DNA of 64,000 nt, taken from Clostridia bacterium. GTDB lineage: Bacteria; Bacillota; Clostridia; Christensenellales; Aristaeellaceae. Under the pieces are notes generated by a model. The model was not told the origin of the DNA. It saw nothing but the letters and a program-made list of their open reading frames with translations, and did not search any database. A program made the translations under genes and the position numbers. This document shows, in pieces, positions 1-9,139 of the stretch (position 1 is the stretch's first letter; the number at the start of each line of letters is the position of its first letter). The DNA lies in contig JAFYFC010000005.1 of assembly GCA_017543905.1 (NCBI GenBank), forward strand, positions 23,562 to 87,561. The letters run 5' to 3'.

Positions 1-1
1 C

Positions 2-3000
2 GAGACCGTATCCGGCAGACTGGTGGTCGACCCCGCGCCCATGACCGTGTGGACGGGCAGCGCAGTAAAGGCCTACGACGGCACGCCGCTTACCAACGAG
101 GAAGCGGGCTTCGATCTGATTTCCGGCAACCGCAAAGACGAGCTCTGGCGCAACACGTCGCTGGTTCTGAGCGAGGCGGAAGGAGAAACGCTGTACGGTA
201 TCAGCGGCGCCGTTCTCGTGCACGGCACGAACCCGCTCACGGGCGAAACGAAGGAGATAATGCTTAATGCCGGTCAGAAGCTGACGGTACGCCTGAGCGA
301 CGAGGAGAGAGGGGACAGCATAGAGTTCCTGATAGAGAACGTGAGCGCAGAGGAGATTCCCGAGGAAGTGCTCAGGCTCTATGCGGACAATCCGGAGCTG
401 CTCGCACAGGCGTGCGAGGACGCTGGCTGGGATATCGAGGAAGTGAACGCGCTGATTGCGGCGCTGCCGGAAAGAAACGAGCAGACCACGCAGAAGGACG
501 GCCTTACGATAAGCGTGAGTACTGCGGGAGGCCTTAGGCGCGAGCTGACGAACGCGCGCATAAACATAGACACCGACATCACCGACTACAGCGGCAGGGC
601 GCTGAGCGGCGAGGAAGCGCATTTCGCGGAGGTGCGCATCGACGACAGCGTTACCGTGACCGCGACGGGCAGCCAGACCGAGGTCGGCGAAAGCGAAAAC
701 ACCTACGAGATCGACTGGGGCACCGAAGATCTGAACAACTTCATCATCACCGAGGAGCTCGGCACGCTCAGGGTAGTGCAGCCTCTTGACGGAGTAACGA
801 TAACCGCGAACTCCGCAAGCAAGGTCTACGACGGCAAAGCGCTGTACGCGAACAGCGCGACCGTCACAGGTCTGCCCGACGGCTACAGCATAGAAACTGA
901 GGTCAGAGGCTATCTTACCGACGCGGGCAGCGCCGGCACGGCGGTTACTTCATATAAAGTGTTCGACCCGGACGGGGAAGACGTGACCGAGCTTTATCCC
1001 GATCTCAAAACGAAGATGGGCAGTCTCACTATCGAGCCCGCACCGCTTACGATAACGACGGGCTCTGCCGAAAAGATTTATGACGGCCAGCCTCTGACCG
1101 CGGAAGACGTGTCGATCAGCGGCCTTATAGCGGACGAAACGGCGACAGTCACCGCGGCGGGCGCACTTACAGACGCGGGCAGCACGGAGAATACCTATGA
1201 AATCAGCTGGGGCAGCGCGAAGGCCGGGAACTATACCATCACAGAGGAGCTCGGCACGCTGACCGTCGAGCCGTTGAGCCTGAATATCGACATGGGCGCC
1301 GCATCGGCGGAATACAGCGGCGGCCTGTATGTGCCCGCCGCAACCGTGGGCTACAATAACGGCGAGCACGCGGGCGAGACTGTTTCCGGCACGCGCCTGC
1401 GCGCGATGGAGATCGTTTACCGTTACGACCTGTTCACGGGCGACAGTCTTGAACTCACCATTTCCGGCAGCGGCAGCGACGCGGGCGAATATACGCTCAA
1501 AACGGGCGTAAGCCTTTCCGGAAACGCCGGAAACTTTACTCTGCCGGAGGCAACCGAATACACTGTTGAGATACAGCCTGCACCGCTTACGATAGCGACC
1601 GGCTCCGCCGAAAAGGTATATGACGGCACGGCGCTGAGCTGCGGCGAGGTGACTGTGACCGGCCTGATGGACGGAGACAGCATCACGGTAACCGCAGTGG
1701 GCGAACAGACCGACGCGGGCGAAAGCGACAACACCTATGAAATCGACTGGGGCGACGTGAACAGCGCAAACTACACCGTTATCGAGGAGATGGGTGTGCT
1801 GAGCGTAACGCCGCTGCCGGTCACGATCACTATGTGGAACGAGACTTATCCGTACCAAGGCGGGTACGCTTCGAAACGCCCGGCCATTTCCTCTGAAAAC
1901 ACGGATTTCGAGCTAAGCAGCGACGAAATGCAACAGGATGTGCCCTATACGCACTGGTACATCAGTTGGGGCTGGGGCGACGTACTCGAATTCGACATAA
2001 GCGCGGGCAAAGACGTGGGCGCCTACACCTGCTCGATCGATGGAGTGACCGCGCAGGGTTCCGCCAAAATCGGGAACTATGAGATCTCTTATGTCGGCAA
2101 TCCCAGCACCTTCACAATATGCGCGCTGAACGTCTATTTCTACTTAGGCGGCAGCAGCCAGGACCGCGCTTACAGCGAGGAAGCGACAATGCTCTCTCCG
2201 CGCGGCTATTACCAGAACGGCCCCTACGGAAACTCCTACTTCGAGCCCGATGCGATTACCGGAGAAGTCGGCAATATGCAGGCGCATTTCACACTGTTCA
2301 CGGGAGACGAGATCGTGCTCAGCATCAGCGGCTGGGACGAGGGAGATGTCGGCACGCATACCATAGAGGCGACGCCCGCCGTCGTGAAAGGTAACGCTTC
2401 CAACTACAGCACCGGCCTCTACCAAAAAACATACAAGGTCATTGCCGCTCCGCTGACCGTGACCACCAGCACGGAAAGCAAGGTCTACGACGGCACGCCC
2501 CTGACCGGAAAAGCGACGCTCACCGGCCTTGCGGATTGGGATAAGGATAAAGTCACCGCGACCGCAAGCAGCCTGACCGACGCCGGCAGCGTGTCAAACA
2601 CCTGCACGATCGACTGGGGCGAAGTGAACCCGGCCAACTACACGATCACCGAGGAAATCGGCAAACTGACCGTAACGCCGCTTGAAGTCAGCGTCGATCT
2701 GGGCGGCGGGGAATACGTTTACGGCGATACGTACGACGCGCCGCGTCTCACGTACAAAAACGGCGAACACGAAGAAGAAAACGCGACGGGCGAGTGTGTA
2801 TCAGACGGAAAAACAGAGTCTGTATGGAAGCTTGCGCTCGATACGGGCGACACGCTCAGCCTTATAATCGAAAAAACGGAAGCGTCTCTGACCGGCGCCT
2901 GCGAGATAGGCGAGCCGGACGGCGAAGACCGCGCGAGCTGTTATACCGTCAGCTTCACGAATGGCGATCTGACGCTTGCGCCTCTGCAGATACAGGTAGA

Positions 3001-6000
3001 CCTGTGCGGCAGAGACAGGGTCTTCGGCGAATACGAAAGCGGCGCTTACTACGACGGATACTTCAGCGATTTCCCGCTTACGTACATGAACGGTCAGTGC
3101 AAGGGCGAAAATGTGGAGCAGACGGGCTACGCATCCGGTATGGGTACGTCTAAAGTTTCTTACTCAGCCTTTACGGGAGAAGAGTTCGAGCTTAGTATCA
3201 CGAATTACTGCGAGAAGAACGCGGGCACGTATACCGTGGGCAGGACGCTTACGATGACTGAGGGCGACGACCATCTGCTCGATTTCAGCTACATAAACGG
3301 CAGCTATACGGTTTCAAAGCGCCCAGTCACCGTTGCGACCAGCACGGAAAACAAGGTCTTCGACGGCACGCCGCTCACAGGCACGGCGACGATTAAAAAT
3401 GTCGTTACCTATAAGGGTGAGCCGGACAGCCGCGTGACCGTCACCGCCACAGGTACGCTTACCGACGCAGGCGCGGCGGACAACACCTGTACGATCGACT
3501 GGGGCGGAGCCGATCCGGCCAATTTCGACGTCACACAGGAGCTCGGCACGCTGAGCGTAGAGCCTTTGGAAATCGTTATACGGCTCTACGACAAGACTAT
3601 GGAGTATTTCGGCAAGCCCATCGTATCCGCCTATTGGGATGGCTATGGCAACGGAACCAGGGCAGGCGACACACTGGATTGGACGGGTGAGTACACTGCA
3701 GAAGCAGACGGCTCACAAAAACTGATATTTACTCTGTGTTCGGGAGATACGCTGACTGCCGTCATACCCGGCTTCGGTCCCGACGTCGGAAGCTACAGCC
3801 TTATGCCGAGCTGGACTATCAGCGGAAACGCGGCGAACTACACCGTTTCTGTTTCCGGCTGCACGGGCACGATAACTCCCGCGCCGCTGACCGTAAGTAC
3901 CCAGTCCGCAGACAAGGTCTACGACGGCACGCCGCTTACCGCGCCGGGGACGATAAGCGGCCTTATAGACGCTGACGCAGGCAAGGTCAGCGTGATCACT
4001 GCCGGCATAACCGACGCGGGCACCGCAGACAACACGTACACCATCGACTGGGGCACGGTAAACCCGGATAACTACACGGTAACAAGCGGGACCCTCGGCA
4101 CACTGACGGTAGAGAAGCTGATTTTGAACTTCTCTGTGTCAGACGTGACGCATACCTATACTACTTCGTTGCCCACAGTGCCGTTCCCGACCGTTTCCCT
4201 GACATACGGAAACGGCGGGCATGCGGGGGAGACTGTTTCATATACCTCCCGCCAGTACAACGGCTACTTGGAAACCGGCGTCGTGACCGCGGAGCCCTTC
4301 TTCTATACCCTGTTCACGGGCGACCGCGTCTGCCAGTACGTTTCCGGCATGAAACAGGATGTCGGCACGTACACGATCACGGCGCCGTGCTGCGGCGTGG
4401 CAGATGACGACACGAACATGTCGAACTTCTCTGCAAGCTGCAACACCGCCGCCTGGACAGTGACCCCGCGCGGCCTGACGGTCACTACGTCTTCGGCCTC
4501 CAAGCCCTACGACGGAACGCCGCTCACAAGCGGCAGCGTCACCGTGTCCGGCCTGACCGATCTCGACGCGGCCAAAATCACCGTGACTGCCACGGGCACG
4601 ATCACCGATTTCGGTACGGCGGTCAACACGTACGCTATCGACTGGGGCGGGGTAAACCCTGACAACTATACCGTTACCGAAAACCTCGGCACGCTTAAGA
4701 TCGAAAAAACCGATATGCCGATAACGCTCACCTCGGCAGACGCAGAGGGCGTGTATACGCCCTGGGGGCTGTCGAACAGCAATTATACGGTAGAGGGTCT
4801 GCCCGCGGGCTTCACGCTGACAGCTGAGATCACAGGCTTGCAGACGGTGGGCGGCTCGTCGTCTAACACTATCGCGTCCTGGACGATCACGAACGCAAAC
4901 GGCGAGGACGTGACCGAGTACTTTACCGGCGTGACGCCCGTGGAGGGCACGCTGACCCTGACCAAAGCCAAAATCGATATCTGGTCTGTGAACGAGACCT
5001 TCATCTACGGCAGCGGCTGGCACAGCAGCCATATCTATTATTCGGGCGCCTACAGCGCGGACAATCCCTCGGGTCAGATTTCGTCTTATAACCCCGCCAC
5101 GGTTAAGGACGCGGGTACCTACGAGGCGACCTTCACGGTAGGCGAGATACGCTCGGACCTGCAGGACAGATACGAGCTGGGCACGATCACCTTCGGCACG
5201 ATCAAGATAGAGCCGCTTAAGCTTACCGTCAATCTCGACGGCCGGACGCTGACCTACAACGGAGATTTCGTTTCGCTGCCTGTACCGAGCCTGACTATAG
5301 AGAACGGCGACCATGCCGGCGAGACGCTCGCGCCTTCGTCGACGGACGGCGACGCGTTTAACCTCGAAGCGAAATTCGACCTGTTCACGGGCGATACCGT
5401 TACTGTCACGATACTGAACTTCGACGTAATATACGCTGGTACCTACGATATCACGTACACATGTGACGCAGGTACGAACTTCAGCGTGGAATTCACAGGC
5501 AAAACCGTTACCGTGAAGCCCACCGCGCTGACGATCTCCACCGATAACGAAACCAAGGTATACGACGGCGGGATGCTGCCCTCTACCACGAAGCCGCCGG
5601 TCCTCACGGGCTCCTGCGACGACGTCATATACACAGAAAGCACCGCCGAATGGTTCTCGGACGTGGGCACGCGTGAAAATAGCGGCAAGATCGTCTGGAA
5701 CGGAGCGGACGAGAACAATTACACCGTGACGGAGGACTTCGGCACGCTGACTATCGAGGAATTGCAGCTTGAAATCGACCTGCACGGCCAGACGGTCGAA
5801 TCCGACTGGACGTTTGATCTGGAAAACCCGACCATGAAATATCTTAACGGTGCGCACCCGGGCGAGAGCGTGCCCGGCACGCAGACAGACCCCACGTCGG
5901 ACGGCGACGTGACCTTTACGCTTTTTACAGGCGAGACAATTCGCGTCGTCGTCGCCAGACCTCCGGAGGAGCCGGGCACGTACACGCTGAGCGCAACTGT

Positions 6001-6070
6001 CACCTGCAGCGGCAGAAAAGAAAACTTCCTATTCTCCTATACAGGAGCTCAATTCGTGATAAACCCGTAA
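2..6070 (+). CDS. Giant YDG/MBG-repeat surface protein (5' truncated by window edge)
   Basis: The frame is open to the window's first bases, so this is the C-terminal part (over 2,000 residues) of a larger exported protein. It is built almost entirely of two alternating modules. One is a YDG-type module of about 80 residues, marked by KVYDGTPLT-like starts (nine K-x-[YF]-DG copies) and ending in DAG...NTYEIDWG...NYTITEELGTL. The other is an MBG-like beta module marked by NG.HAGET and LFTGD motifs (about eight copies) and DAGTYT. Such Ig-like repeats are known in adhesins and cell-surface proteins of Firmicutes and Bacteroidota. No LPXTG motif, SLH domain or other anchor is visible at the C-terminus, which stops just after the last beta module, so any anchor must be upstream or another protein. 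Surface stalk or adhesin is an inference. Confidence 0.8.
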   Translation, partial: ETVSGRLVVDPAPMTVWTGSAVKAYDGTPLTNEEAGFDLISGNRKDELWRNTSLVLSEAEGETLYGISGAVLVHGTNPLTGETKEIMLNAGQKLTVRLSDEERGDSIEFLIENVSAEEIPEEVLRLYADNPELLAQACEDAGWDIEEVNALIAALPERNEQTTQKDGLTISVSTAGGLRRELTNARINIDTDITDYSGRALSGEEAHFAEVRIDDSVTVTATGSQTEVGESENTYEIDWGTEDLNNFIITEELGTLRVVQPLDGVTITANSASKVYDGKALYANSATVTGLPDGYSIETEVRGYLTDAGSAGTAVTSYKVFDPDGEDVTELYPDLKTKMGSLTIEPAPLTITTGSAEKIYDGQPLTAEDVSISGLIADETATVTAAGALTDAGSTENTYEISWGSAKAGNYTITEELGTLTVEPLSLNIDMGAASAEYSGGLYVPAATVGYNNGEHAGETVSGTRLRAMEIVYRYDLFTGDSLELTISGSGSDAGEYTLKTGVSLSGNAGNFTLPEATEYTVEIQPAPLTIATGSAEKVYDGTALSCGEVTVTGLMDGDSITVTAVGEQTDAGESDNTYEIDWGDVNSANYTVIEEMGVLSVTPLPVTITMWNETYPYQGGYASKRPAISSENTDFELSSDEMQQDVPYTHWYISWGWGDVLEFDISAGKDVGAYTCSIDGVTAQGSAKIGNYEISYVGNPSTFTICALNVYFYLGGSSQDRAYSEEATMLSPRGYYQNGPYGNSYFEPDAITGEVGNMQAHFTLFTGDEIVLSISGWDEGDVGTHTIEATPAVVKGNASNYSTGLYQKTYKVIAAPLTVTTSTESKVYDGTPLTGKATLTGLADWDKDKVTATASSLTDAGSVSNTCTIDWGEVNPANYTITEEIGKLTVTPLEVSVDLGGGEYVYGDTYDAPRLTYKNGEHEEENATGECVSDGKTESVWKLALDTGDTLSLIIEKTEASLTGACEIGEPDGEDRASCYTVSFTNGDLTLAPLQIQVDLCGRDRVFGEYESGAYYDGYFSDFPLTYMNGQCKGENVEQTGYASGMGTSKVSYSAFTGEEFELSITNYCEKNAGTYTVGRTLTMTEGDDHLLDFSYINGSYTVSKRPVTVATSTENKVFDGTPLTGTATIKNVVTYKGEPDSRVTVTATGTLTDAGAADNTCTIDWGGADPANFDVTQELGTLSVEPLEIVIRLYDKTMEYFGKPIVSAYWDGYGNGTRAGDTLDWTGEYTAEADGSQKLIFTLCSGDTLTAVIPGFGPDVGSYSLMPSWTISGNAANYTVSVSGCTGTITPAPLTVSTQSADKVYDGTPLTAPGTISGLIDADAGKVSVITAGITDAGTADNTYTIDWGTVNPDNYTVTSGTLGTLTVEKLILNFSVSDVTHTYTTSLPTVPFPTVSLTYGNGGHAGETVSYTSRQYNGYLETGVVTAEPFFYTLFTGDRVCQYVSGMKQDVGTYTITAPCCGVADDDTNMSNFSASCNTAAWTVTPRGLTVTTSSASKPYDGTPLTSGSVTVSGLTDLDAAKITVTATGTITDFGTAVNTYAIDWGGVNPDNYTVTENLGTLKIEKTDMPITLTSADAEGVYTPWGLSNSNYTVEGLPAGFTLTAEITGLQTVGGSSSNTIASWTITNANGEDVTEYFTGVTPVEGTLTLTKAKIDIWSVNETFIYGSGWHSSHIYYSGAYSADNPSGQISSYNPATVKDAGTYEATFTVGEIRSDLQDRYELGTITFGTIKIEPLKLTVNLDGRTLTYNGDFVSLPVPSLTIENGDHAGETLAPSSTDGDAFNLEAKFDLFTGDTVTVTILNFDVIYAGTYDITYTCDAGTNFSVEFTGKTVTVKPTALTISTDNETKVYDGGMLPSTTKPPVLTGSCDDVIYTESTAEWFSDVGTRENSGKIVWNGADENNYTVTEDFGTLTIEELQLEIDLHGQTVESDWTFDLENPTMKYLNGAHPGESVPGTQTDPTSDGDVTFTLFTGETIRVVVARPPEEPGTYTLSATVTCSGRKENFLFSYTGAQFVINP

Positions 6071-6122
6071 ACGCCGTCGTGAGCGGCTTTATGCAGCGAC
6101 CCTGACTCGGAGGAAAAACAGC

Positions 6123-8156
6123 ATGAAGAACGTCCGGAAGCTGCTGGACAAGCTTTTCGCACCGATAAGCATCGGTGCGAAAAAGGTATGGAAGCGTCTG
6201 AGCCCACTGCTCAGGCCCGTGGCTGCCTTTGCGAAAAAAAGATGGAAGCCTCTTATCGCGCTCCTGTCCGCCCTGATCGTTACGGCGCTTGCGTATTCGA
6301 ACGTGCTGCTGCGCGTGGACCGCTGGACGCAGGATCGTATGTTTCAAAGACCGCGCGCCTTAAACACGGATATCGTGGTCATAGGCATCGACTCGGAGAC
6401 GCAGGAGAAGTTAGGCAATTATTCCATAGCGTACAGGTCGTATATTGCAGACGCGCTTACGCGAATGTACGCAGACGGGGACCCGTCAAAGCAGCCCGCT
6501 GCAGTCGCACTCGATTTTCTCTACATTGGCGAGAGCGAGGACACGTATGCCGATCTCGATCTGTTCATGGCGGCGTACAGTCTTAAAAACGTAATAACGG
6601 CTACGGAGGCGACCTTCCAGAAGGTCCCGCGCTTCGAGAACAGGCGGGCGGTCTCGTACGAATATGAGGTCACCAAATACGAGGAGCCGTACGAGCGTCT
6701 CAAATCCGTGACCGCGCAGGGCGTGATCAATATAATGCCCGACATGGACAGCGTGATGCGTCATGCGATACTCTACGTGGACATAGACGAAAACACCCGT
6801 GTATACTCTATGGACTATATCGCGGCGAGCAAATACGCTGAAGCCCACGGCATGACGCTCAAGGAGCCCTCGGTCATCGGGAAAAACAATTTTTTCTATA
6901 TCGCGTATTCCGCAGAGCCCAGCGCTTTCAAGCCCGCCGGATATTTCGACTTCAATCTTGCCGACGTAATCGAGGGCAAGGTTCCTGCCGATTACTGGGC
7001 GGGCAAGCTCGTGCTGATCGGTATGCACGCTGACAATCAGGACGCTTTCGAAACTCCGATCAGCGCGGAAAACATGTACGGCGTCGAGATTCACGCCAAC
7101 GTGATCCAAGCGATTTTGGAGGGCAATTACAAAACCGACGCGCCTGAGTGGGCGCAGCTTATCGTACTGTTTGCATTAAGCTTTGCGGCAATGCTGCTGT
7201 TTTTGAATATGCGGCTGCCTTGGGGCGCGGCGCTCTGCTTAGGTCTCGTGCTGCTGAGCGTCGGCGGCACTATGCTAATGTATAAATACGGCGTCGTAGC
7301 GCATCCGCTCTGGCTCGCGGTCGCCGCGGTGCTCATGTATATCGCCGCGCTGGCGCTTAAATACTTCCTCACGGCGCGCGAACGCCGCGCACTCGCGCTC
7401 GAAAAAGAACGCATCGCGACCGAGCTTGCCCTCGCTGCCCGCATACAGGCTAATTATCTTCCGAAGCAGTATCCTGAGCGCAGGGAGCTTGAGCTCGCCG
7501 CGTCAATGACCCCGGCGAAGGAGGTCGGCGGCGACTTATACGACTTCTTCCTGATAGACGAGGATCATCTCTGTCTGGTCATAGGAGACGTTTCCGGCAA
7601 GGGCGTGCCGGCCTCGCTGTTTATGATGCTCTCAAGCTCGCTAATCCACCACGTGGCGATGCGCGACACCTCGCCTGCGAATATACTGCACGAGGTCAAC
7701 GCCGAGATCTGCAGCCGCAATCCGGAGGAGATGTTCGTAACCGTGTGGCTGGGCATACTGGAAATTTCCACTGGCAAGCTGACGGCCGCCAACGCCGGAC
7801 ACGAATACCCGGCGCTCAAGCGTTCCGGCGCAAGCTTCGATATACTCAAGGACAAGCACGGCTTCGTAGTGGGCGGCATGAACGGCGTACGCTACAGGAA
7901 TTACGAAATGCAGCTGCTGCCCGGCGAAAAGCTGTTCGTATATACGGACGGCGTTCCCGAGGCCAACGACGCCGCGGGCGAGATGTTCGGCGAGGGGCGC
8001 ATGGTCGCCGCGCTCAGAGAGTGCGAGGACGGTACGCCGTCTCAGATACTGAGCGAGGTGCAGCGCGCGGTAAACGCGTTCGCAGGCGACGCGCCGCAGT
8101 TCGACGATCTGACCATGCTCTGTCTGCAGTATAACGGCGCGGATGCGGCGGATTGA
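6123..8156 (+). CDS. CHASE2 sensor - SpoIIE-type PP2C phosphatase, membrane bound
   Basis: 677 residues. A basic cytoplasmic N-terminus is followed by one membrane helix (about 43-63), an extracytoplasmic CHASE2 sensor domain (about 65-330), three membrane helices (about 340-415), a short coiled linker rich in Ala/Glu/Arg, and a PP2C/SpoIIE phosphatase domain (about 445-670). The phosphatase motifs are GGDLYDFF, GDVSGKGVPASL, NAGHEYP, YTDGVPEAND and FDDLTML, all with the expected acidic metal ligands. Proteins of this build typically dephosphorylate anti-sigma-factor antagonists (STAS) in partner-switching cascades after an external signal. No STAS or kinase gene is adjacent, so the partner is unknown. 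A GGAGG site precedes the ATG. It lies 52 bp after the repeat protein, and a hairpin terminator follows. Confidence 0.9.
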   Translation: MKNVRKLLDKLFAPISIGAKKVWKRLSPLLRPVAAFAKKRWKPLIALLSALIVTALAYSNVLLRVDRWTQDRMFQRPRALNTDIVVIGIDSETQEKLGNYSIAYRSYIADALTRMYADGDPSKQPAAVALDFLYIGESEDTYADLDLFMAAYSLKNVITATEATFQKVPRFENRRAVSYEYEVTKYEEPYERLKSVTAQGVINIMPDMDSVMRHAILYVDIDENTRVYSMDYIAASKYAEAHGMTLKEPSVIGKNNFFYIAYSAEPSAFKPAGYFDFNLADVIEGKVPADYWAGKLVLIGMHADNQDAFETPISAENMYGVEIHANVIQAILEGNYKTDAPEWAQLIVLFALSFAAMLLFLNMRLPWGAALCLGLVLLSVGGTMLMYKYGVVAHPLWLAVAAVLMYIAALALKYFLTARERRALALEKERIATELALAARIQANYLPKQYPERRELELAASMTPAKEVGGDLYDFFLIDEDHLCLVIGDVSGKGVPASLFMMLSSSLIHHVAMRDTSPANILHEVNAEICSRNPEEMFVTVWLGILEISTGKLTAANAGHEYPALKRSGASFDILKDKHGFVVGGMNGVRYRNYEMQLLPGEKLFVYTDGVPEANDAAGEMFGEGRMVAALRECEDGTPSQILSEVQRAVNAFAGDAPQFDDLTMLCLQYNGADAAD

Positions 8157-8190
8157 CGCGCGCCTTCCTTGCCGCCGTAAATAACGAAAG

Positions 8191-8255
8191 GATTCTTCGC
8201 TCCCGAACTGCCGGGCCTTTATGCGGCGGGACGGGCATACGCGAAGAATCTTTTT
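8191..8255 (+). terminator. Hairpin terminator after the CHASE2-SpoIIE gene
   Basis: A 10-bp perfect stem (8191-8200 with 8241-8250, GATTCTTCGC/GCGAAGAATC) closes a long loop that itself contains a GC-rich hairpin, and is followed by TTTTT at 8251-8255. Confidence 0.7.
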
Positions 8256-8337
8256 CTGCCATAAAGCAGCCTGAGAAGCGATATGGGAACCTCAGTGCGT
8301 GCGAAGGCGTCAGAATACGGTGAAGGGGGTACGAAGG

Positions 8338-8778
8338 ATGAAAAGGATTTTATGCGCTGCGCTTATGCTGCTTTCCGTGCTGGTTATTGCGTGCACGGCT
8401 GAAAACGGGTACGATTTCATAAGCGTTTCAGGGCTTAACGGCATGTTCGAAAGGATAGACGACGGGGAATATGTGACAAGCTTCGCGTATTGCGACAATG
8501 CATACGAGGGGCCGAACAGGGCTTTCGTCACGTGCGATGAAGACGAGATACGCCTTGTGCTCGAGGCGCTCAGAAACGTCAGGATAGACTGTAAGACCGA
8601 CCTGTTCGTTACCGATCTGTATCCTCTGATGACGTTTGAGCTGAGCGGCGGCACAAGCTGGACGCTGCGCTTCGATTATAATATGCTCGAAACCGACGAA
8701 GGCATGTACCTGCTCGAAAACGACGAAGCGCTCTGGAACGCGATCGGAACGATAGCCGAAATGCACGACGCTTCGTAA
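8338..8778 (+). CDS. Small predicted lipoprotein, unknown function
   Basis: 146 residues. The N-terminus has a lysine/arginine start, a hydrophobic stretch and a lipobox (VIAC at about residues 16-19), so it should be exported and lipid-anchored. The rest has no family I recognise. It is acidic, with alternating charged and aromatic residues ending in a helix that reads LENDEALWNAIGTIAEMHD. The ATG at 8338 is chosen over the upstream GTG (8299) because the signal sequence begins there. It follows the terminator of the phosphatase gene, so it is probably transcribed separately. Confidence 0.65.
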   Translation: MKRILCAALMLLSVLVIACTAENGYDFISVSGLNGMFERIDDGEYVTSFAYCDNAYEGPNRAFVTCDEDEIRLVLEALRNVRIDCKTDLFVTDLYPLMTFELSGGTSWTLRFDYNMLETDEGMYLLENDEALWNAIGTIAEMHDAS

Positions 8779-9017
8779 ATCCGCTGAACACCCGGCAGTT
8801 TTCCGATGCTGACTGCGCTCAGTGTTTATAACTATAACCGTATAATAATCCACCGAATGTGGACAAATATTCGAAAATTGTGGAAAAACATACCGAAGTC
8901 GGTTAACCGGAAGTTAATTCCGTCTGCCTGCGCCGCATGTCGGCGCGCAGGCAGAAAACACTTCGGCATATACCGCGTTCGGACGAATGCGTCTGTATGA
9001 ATCCGTTTATCTGCCGC

Positions 9018-9055
9018 AAAAGCCGCGCACGATCAGTAAAATCGGCGCGGCTTTG
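9018..9055 (+). terminator. Hairpin terminator upstream of the polA promoter
   Basis: An AAAGCCGCGC/GCGCGGCTTT stem (9019-9028 with 9045-9054) around a 16-nt loop. Its symmetry would let it work for either strand. It insulates the polA transcript from the lipoprotein gene. Confidence 0.6.
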
Positions 9056-9072
9056 CTTCATATATAAATAAT

Positions 9073-9101
9073 TTGCGTTTTCGATATTTTTGTTGTATAA
9101 T
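9073..9101 (+). promoter_or_regulatory. Sigma-A type promoter for polA operon
   Basis: TTGCGT (9073-9078), 17-bp AT-rich spacer, TATAAT (9096-9101). Located about 39 bp before the polA ATG. Confidence 0.7.
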
Positions 9102-9139
9102 AATATCGATTTTGTATGTTCACATGCGCGGAGGAACGA

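Larger units (their letters stand above)
8779..9139. other. 361-bp intergenic region upstream of polA
   Basis: No credible gene. It holds two near-DnaA-box sequences on the same strand (TGTGGACAA at 8858-8866 and TGTGGAAAA at 8879-8887, each one mismatch from TGTGGATAA, starts 21 bp apart), a 10-bp hairpin (8924-8933/8945-8954) followed by AAAA, a hairpin with a short T-run at 9018-9055, and the polA promoter. Confidence 0.5.

Noticed and set aside
4238..5857. A 539-residue open frame on the minus strand
   Set aside because: Antisense shadow of the repeat protein: biased composition, no ribosome site, no family, and it mirrors the repeats of the plus-strand gene.
8806..9000. A 64-residue frame upstream of polA
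   Set aside because: No ribosome site, no homology signal, and overlaps hairpins and near-DnaA boxes.
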